DNA of 21,134 nt from Chthoniobacterales bacterium (GTDB taxonomy: Bacteria > Verrucomicrobiota > Verrucomicrobiia > Chthoniobacterales > UBA10450). A program made the translations under genes and the position numbers. Shown in pieces: positions 17,485 through 21,134 of the stretch. Where the stretch lies: the NCBI GenBank assembly GCA_013695905.1, contig JACCZQ010000064.1:1-21134 (forward strand). The letters run 5' to 3'. Under the pieces are notes generated by a model, which was not told the origin of the DNA, made no database searches, and saw nothing but the letters and a program-made list of their open reading frames with translations. Numbering within the stretch: the stretch's first letter is position 1; each line of letters starts with the position of its first letter.

Positions 17485-17588
17485 CCTGTAGTGCTTTTTG
17501 ATTTTTGGCGAGAGTGATTTGAACCCCAAAAACGCGTTAGTTTTCGCAATCCGTGATTTGAGCAACACGCCCTAAAAGACGCGACCCC
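17409..17588. mobile_element. 180-bp MITE-like element with near-perfect terminal inverted repeats
   Basis: The ends are reverse complements. The outer 12 bases GGGGTCGCGTCT (17409-17420) pair with AGACGCGACCCC (17577-17588). After a short unpaired A run on each side, 17 more bases AGGGCGTGTTGCTCAAA (17425-17441) pair with 17557-17573. The 115-bp centre is AT-richer than the flanks, codes for nothing, and has a further imperfect inverted pair (GCCAAATC 17451-17458 with GATTTTTGGC 17500-17509). Size and structure fit a miniature inverted-repeat element. No clear target duplication is visible beside the ends, so the class is unknown. The alternative is a large regulatory hairpin. Confidence 0.65.
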
Positions 17589-17664
17589 GAATCCCCCCGC
17601 CCAGTCGCTCGGCGGCGATGGTATCGGGTATTGCCATCTGTTCCCGGTGGTAGTACCCTCTCTC

Positions 17665-17937
17665 ATGACTACCGTCTCCGTTAAACTGCCGGAGCAGCTC
17701 CTGCGTCTGGTGGAAGAAGCAGCGGCGGAACGCGGCGTGCCCAAATCTGCGATCATCCGCGAAAGTTTGGAAATCTCACTGCGCGAACGCGCATCGAAAA
17801 AGAAGCCGTCCTGTCTGGACTTGATGCGGGATTTGGTCGGAACGTTCGATGGACCGGCCGATGCCTCAGTGAATAAGCGTTACCTGGAAAGCGCGATTCT
17901 CGCGGACTACAAACGTGGACAAAAGAAACGTCGTTGA
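17665..17937 (+). CDS. vapB: ribbon-helix-helix antitoxin of a VapBC-type module
   Basis: A 90-residue protein. The N-terminus MTTVSVKLPEQLLRLVEEAA followed by ERGVPKSAIIRESLEISL is a ribbon-helix-helix (CopG/Arc-type) DNA-binding domain. The C-terminal half (CLDLMRDLVGTFDGPADAS, then NKRYLESAILADYKRGQKKR) has the usual toxin-binding pattern. ATG 17665 gives the standard start; a GTG 18 bp upstream is also in frame. It overlaps the toxin gene by 23 bp, as expected for a two-gene toxin-antitoxin operon under its own repression. It lies 76 bp downstream of the MITE-like element, which may contribute to its promoter region. Confidence 0.85.
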   Translation: MTTVSVKLPEQLLRLVEEAAAERGVPKSAIIRESLEISLRERASKKKPSCLDLMRDLVGTFDGPADASVNKRYLESAILADYKRGQKKRR

Positions 17938-18337
17938 TACCGGACCGATCGTCGCCGTCCTGTTCGCCGACGATCATAACCACTCCTGGGCACGGGAGAC
18001 CTGGTCGCTGCTGGAATCGCCAAGTTGGACGTGCGAGCCGGTTCTCTCCGAAGCGCAATTCATCATTCGGCGCCTCGGTGGCGATCCACTCGCGGTGCTG
18101 AAAATGGTGCAGAAAGGAGTGCTCCGAATCGCTTTCACCGTCGAAGGCGAAGTGGAGCGCCTGCTAGAGCTGCAGCGCAGCTATGCGGACGTGCCGATGT
18201 CACTGGCGGATGCCTGTCTCGTCCGAATGACTGAGTTGCACGACAACGTGCGGGTGATCACCACCGATTCGGATTTTCGGTTGTATCGGCGTAACCGACG
18301 GCAAGTGATCCCCTTGCTGACTCCTGACGGAATCTGA
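17915..18337 (+). CDS. vapC: PIN-domain toxin (VapC-like), intact
   Basis: A 140-residue PIN-domain ribonuclease, the toxic partner of the preceding RHH protein. VapC-type toxins cut specific RNAs, often tRNA or rRNA; the target here is unknown. The acidic cluster is complete: Asp8 in VVDTGPIVA, Glu46 in LSEAQF, Asp99 in LADACLVRMTE, and Asp118/Asp120 in ITTDSDF. The start is GTG 17915, within the antitoxin's last codons, chosen because the PIN fold begins only five residues later. Unlike the two decayed PIN genes near 13 kb it shows no break. An imperfect hairpin with a 2-base bulge (18355-18375) follows it, without a T run. Confidence 0.88.
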   Translation: MDKRNVVDTGPIVAVLFADDHNHSWARETWSLLESPSWTCEPVLSEAQFIIRRLGGDPLAVLKMVQKGVLRIAFTVEGEVERLLELQRSYADVPMSLADACLVRMTELHDNVRVITTDSDFRLYRRNRRQVIPLLTPDGI

Positions 18338-18412
18338 GTTCGTCTGCGCAGCTTAACCAGCCTAAGGCTTCGGTTCACTGAGCAGTGGTGCGGATTTGTT
18401 TTGGAGATCGCC

Positions 18413-18535
18413 TTGCCTGCGCTGGTCAGCACCGACCCGTTCGGCGAGGGCTGGATCTTCGTCTTGAAAATGGCGAACGCTGACGACGTCCAGCAGCTGA
18501 AAGACGCGGCGGCGTATCAGCAGGCGATCGGGTAA
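18413..18535 (+). pseudogene. gcvH: C-terminal fragment of glycine cleavage system H protein
   Basis: This frame reads LPALVSTDPFGEGWIFVLKM, then ANADDVQQLKDAAAYQQAIG and TAA, closely matching the C-terminal third of GcvH (…NSDPYGEGWLxKLK… LLDAAAYxxxIG). The first two thirds of the protein, including the lipoyl-lysine region, are missing: upstream sequence in the frame (CGFVLEIA) loses similarity near 18410 and no start is present. It cannot act as a lipoyl carrier. It lies between the toxin gene and the peptidase and probably marks a deletion or recombination junction. Confidence 0.72.
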
Positions 18536-18621
18536 GCACGGGCGAACGCGCTGCGATTCACCGGCACCTGATATCGGCCGGATTTTGACTCAGTGGCAGG
18601 CGCTGGTATGGCTGCCTCGTC

Positions 18622-20772
18622 ATGATCGCGCGTTCCCTCCTCTCTCTTCTTCTCACCCTCGCATTCTGCATCGCCGCGTCTGCGACCGAGCAGCGCCTTC
18701 TCACTCCGCAGGACTTGTGGGCGATAAAACGCGTCACGAGTCCAGCGCTCTCGCCGGACGGTCGTCACGCCGTCTTCCGCGTGCAGGAGTGGTCGATCGA
18801 GAAAAACGAAAGCACCAGCAACCTCTGGACAGTCCCCGTGGCAGGCGGCGAAGTGCGCCGGCTCACCACCGCCGAGACGAGCGAGGATGCGCCGGTCTGG
18901 AGTCCCGACGGCACCCGCATCGCCTTCACCTCGAAGCGCGGCAAGGATGAGAACGCCTCCCTCTACGTGATCCCGTTCCACGGCGGCGAAGCGCAGAAAA
19001 TCCTGGAGCTGCCGAACCCGATCGGGACGCCGCGGTGGCTGCCGGAGGGGAAGAGCATCGTCGTCGCCACAAGTGCTATTCCGGAGCTCGCCGGCAAATG
19101 GGCGGAGGCCGACGTCGCCGCGATGAAAAAGGAACTCAAGCGCCGCAAGGAATCGAAGATGACGGCGAAGGTGACGGAGAACCGCCAATACCGTCACTTC
19201 GACCGCTACCTCACCGATAACCTCGCCAACCGCCTCCTGCGCGTCGATCTCGCGACGAAGGCGATCACCGATCTCACCCCGGGCGTGGATCGCCTGTTCC
19301 TGAACAGCGGCGACATCCATTACGACATCGCGCCCGACGGCAAAACCATCGCGCTGGAGTTCAACACCACCGCGCCGCCGTTCCGCGATTATCCGAACGC
19401 CGACATCTACCTCATCCCGACCGACGGCTCCGGCACGATGAAAAACGTGACGCCGGAGAACAAAGGCGACGACGGGCCGCCACTGTTCTCGCCCGACGGG
19501 CGATCGGTTTACTTCAAGCGCCAGGAGACGCCGTATTACTCCGGCGAATCGGAAAAGCTCTGGCGGCACGACCTTGCCGCTGGCCGGAACACCCCGGTGA
19601 CGGAGCCCATCGACTACTCGATCGGCGACGTCCGGGTGTCTGGCGACAGCCGCACCCTCTGGATCACCGCGGAAGAAAAAGGCGTGATGCCGATCTTCCG
19701 GCTCAACGCAGACGGCACAGAGATGAAGCCTGTTTACACGGAAGGCACCTCCACCGGTCTGGAAGTGCGCGGGGACGCGATCGTGTTTCTCAACGACACC
19801 ATGAATCGGCCTAACGAGCTGTTCGCGCTTGATCCGAAAACAGGAGCCGCGCGTCAGTTGACGCGTTTCAACGACGAATTCATGGCCGGCATCAAACTCG
19901 GCAAGGTGGAGCCGTATTGGTTCAAAGGCGCGAACGACGCCGACGTGCACGGCTGGCTCGTGCTGCCGCCGAATTACGACCCCGCGAAGAAATACCCGCT
20001 CGTGCAGCTACTGCACGGCGGCCCGCACACGATGAACCGCGACAGCTGGAGCTATCGCTGGAACACGCAGGTGTTCGCCGCCGCCGGCTGGATCGTGACG
20101 TGGGTCAACCGCCATGGCTCGACCGGGTTCGGTGAGGAATTCGCCCGCAGCATCCTCAATCAATGGGGCGACAAGCCGCTCGAGGACGTGATGAAATCGA
20201 CGGACGCACTGCTGCAGCGATTCCCGAATATCGACGGCGACCGTCTCGCCGCCGCCGGGGCGAGCTACGGCGGCTACATGGCGGCGTGGATTCTCGGGCA
20301 TACTGATCGCTTCAAGGCGCTGGTCAATCACGCCGGTGTGAACAACAGCTACTCGCAGTTCGCCAGCGACATGACGCACAGCTTCATGCACGTCATGGGC
20401 GGCTCGCCGTGGGGTGACGTGGAAGGCCTGCAGCGGAACAACCCGATGTTCTACGCGAAGAACTTCAGAACGCCGACGCTCGTCATCCACGGCGAACTCG
20501 ACTACCGCGTCCCTTACGGAAACGCGCTGGAACTTTACGCCGCCCTGCAGGCGCAGGAGGTGCCGTCGCGCCTCGTCATTTTTCCGGATGAGAATCACTG
20601 GATCCTCAAGCCGCAGAACGCCATCCACTGGCACTGGGAAATGCAGAGCTGGCTCGCGCGCTACATCGGCGGCACGCCGACTTTGGAGAAGCCAAATTTC
20701 GAAACCAAGGATGAGACGAAACCAGGCGACCCGAAAGCAGGCGCGACCAAGCCCACCGACGCGAGCGAATAG
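18622..20772 (+). CDS. secreted S9 family (prolyl oligopeptidase-type) serine peptidase
   Basis: A 716-residue exported peptidase of the acylaminoacyl-peptidase/dipeptidyl-peptidase group. A signal peptide (1-22, SLLSLLLTLAFCIAASA) leads into a beta-propeller with TolB/WD40-like blades (about 35-415; repeats such as PALSPDGRHAVF, PVWSPDGTRIAF, PLFSPDGRSVYF). The C-terminal alpha/beta-hydrolase (about 430-685) carries LLHGGPH at 463-469, GASYGGYMAA at 546-555 (Ser548), HGELDYRVP at 623-631 (Asp627) and DENHWI at 656-661 (His659). It should remove short peptides from oligopeptides in the periplasm or outside. A Lys/Thr/Pro-rich tail (about 690-716) follows the fold. The ATG at 18622 directly precedes the signal peptide; no strong ribosome site is seen. 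It ends 12 bp from the convergent receiver gene. Confidence 0.95.
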   Translation: MIARSLLSLLLTLAFCIAASATEQRLLTPQDLWAIKRVTSPALSPDGRHAVFRVQEWSIEKNESTSNLWTVPVAGGEVRRLTTAETSEDAPVWSPDGTRIAFTSKRGKDENASLYVIPFHGGEAQKILELPNPIGTPRWLPEGKSIVVATSAIPELAGKWAEADVAAMKKELKRRKESKMTAKVTENRQYRHFDRYLTDNLANRLLRVDLATKAITDLTPGVDRLFLNSGDIHYDIAPDGKTIALEFNTTAPPFRDYPNADIYLIPTDGSGTMKNVTPENKGDDGPPLFSPDGRSVYFKRQETPYYSGESEKLWRHDLAAGRNTPVTEPIDYSIGDVRVSGDSRTLWITAEEKGVMPIFRLNADGTEMKPVYTEGTSTGLEVRGDAIVFLNDTMNRPNELFALDPKTGAARQLTRFNDEFMAGIKLGKVEPYWFKGANDADVHGWLVLPPNYDPAKKYPLVQLLHGGPHTMNRDSWSYRWNTQVFAAAGWIVTWVNRHGSTGFGEEFARSILNQWGDKPLEDVMKSTDALLQRFPNIDGDRLAAAGASYGGYMAAWILGHTDRFKALVNHAGVNNSYSQFASDMTHSFMHVMGGSPWGDVEGLQRNNPMFYAKNFRTPTLVIHGELDYRVPYGNALELYAALQAQEVPSRLVIFPDENHWILKPQNAIHWHWEMQSWLARYIGGTPTLEKPNFETKDETKPGDPKAGATKPTDASE

Positions 20773-20784
20773 CAGCAGCGCGAG

Positions 20785-21134
20785 CTAGGCTGCACCGGCC
20801 GGCGGGTTCAGCAGCTCCGCCACATATTTGCCGATCTGCTCCAGCGGCACCGGACCAGCGAGAAAGCTGTAGCCGCTCAGGACGCCGCCGGAAACCACCG
20901 CGCTCTTGCCGCTGCCATCGCGCGTCACAAACACCACCGGCGTCTCTTTGCACAACGTCGCCTTCTGCAACTCTCGCACGAACCCTGCGTTCACTCCATC
21001 CATCGCCGGATCACAAAGGATGAGGTCCGGCTGAAACCAGCGGGCGGCGTTCATCGCCAGCCGGCTATCGTGCTCCTCCTTGATCAGGTAGTGGCCGCTG
21101 CTCTCCAGCGCATCGCGGAGGGCTGCAGAAAGAG
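20785..21134 (-). CDS. response regulator receiver domain, 5' end beyond window
   Basis: The visible 116 codons give LSAALRDALESSGHYLIKEE at the edge and continue to PDLILCDPAMDG, VVFVTRDGSG and GYSFLAGPVPLEQIGKYVAELL, then TAG. This is a CheY-like receiver: the Asp of ILCDPAMDG is the usual phosphoacceptor site and the Thr of FVTRDG the usual switch Thr. At the place where most receivers have F-L-x-K-P the sequence is FLAGPV, so the conserved Lys is Gly (codon at 20854-20856). The N-terminal acidic pair lies outside the window. No output domain follows, so the protein ends as a stand-alone receiver or has its other domain upstream. The start codon is not in the window. Confidence 0.82.
   Translation of the reverse strand, partial: LSAALRDALESSGHYLIKEEHDSRLAMNAARWFQPDLILCDPAMDGVNAGFVRELQKATLCKETPVVFVTRDGSGKSAVVSGGVLSGYSFLAGPVPLEQIGKYVAELLNPPAGAA

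Noticed and set aside
17409..17588. CRISPR or integron-type array
   Set aside because: There is a single inverted-repeat pair, with no regularly spaced direct repeats and no cas or integrase gene nearby.

Overview
The window looks like part of a chromosome from a high-GC member of the Verrucomicrobiota, probably of the Spartobacteria/Chthoniobacterales type. The clearest pointer is the secreted metalloprotease at 14016-16574. Its C-terminus joins a 'SRKTHGAAG' beta domain to a degenerate dockerin, a combination I know from that group. Other pointers are an operon with the SxtJ and DUF5989 families, weak Shine-Dalgarno sequences and several GTG starts. The taxonomic call is an inference; no rRNA gene is present.

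Left part (1-9439): an envelope or exopolysaccharide locus. About 600 bp of REP-like hairpin repeats precede a membrane-anchored SGNH hydrolase (610-1305). Convergent to it is a polyprenyl-phosphate sugar-1-phosphate transferase (1315-2721, minus), the enzyme type that starts repeat-unit synthesis on the lipid carrier. Divergent from that is a tight five-gene operon (2885-9439): an O-antigen ligase/polymerase-like protein with a TPR-like tail, a membrane-bound SGNH/AlgX-like protein, a NodU/CmcH-type O-carbamoyltransferase, an SxtJ-family membrane protein, and a 53-residue DUF5989 (SxtK-like) protein. Spacings are 3 bp, a 4-bp overlap, an 8-bp overlap and 0 bp. I infer that the locus starts, polymerises or ligates, and then decorates a glycan by O-acylation or deacylation and carbamoylation.

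Middle (9578-12370, minus): pyruvate phosphate dikinase, complete and well conserved, with a plausible terminator.

Accessory part (12.7-18.6 kb): a patchwork of decayed genes around two intact units. It holds a C-terminal PIN-toxin fragment, a Phd/YefM antitoxin whose VapC toxin has lost its middle and its frame, a block of small hairpins, the large secreted metzincin, a 760-bp stretch with no convincing gene, a truncated DoxX-like start that runs into a 180-bp inverted-repeat (MITE-like) element, an intact RHH-PIN (VapBC) module, and the C-terminal third of a glycine-cleavage H protein. This looks like repeated insertion and deletion around toxin-antitoxin modules.

Right end (18622-21134): a secreted S9 prolyl-oligopeptidase-type peptidase with an intact Ser-Asp-His triad. 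It converges on a response-regulator receiver domain cut by the window edge, which lacks the usual conserved lysine.

The most interesting item is the carbamoyltransferase-SxtJ-DUF5989 trio. It matches the order sxtI-sxtJ-sxtK of cyanobacterial saxitoxin clusters but sits inside a polysaccharide operon, so the two small membrane proteins are probably partners of the carbamoyltransferase rather than toxin-specific factors.
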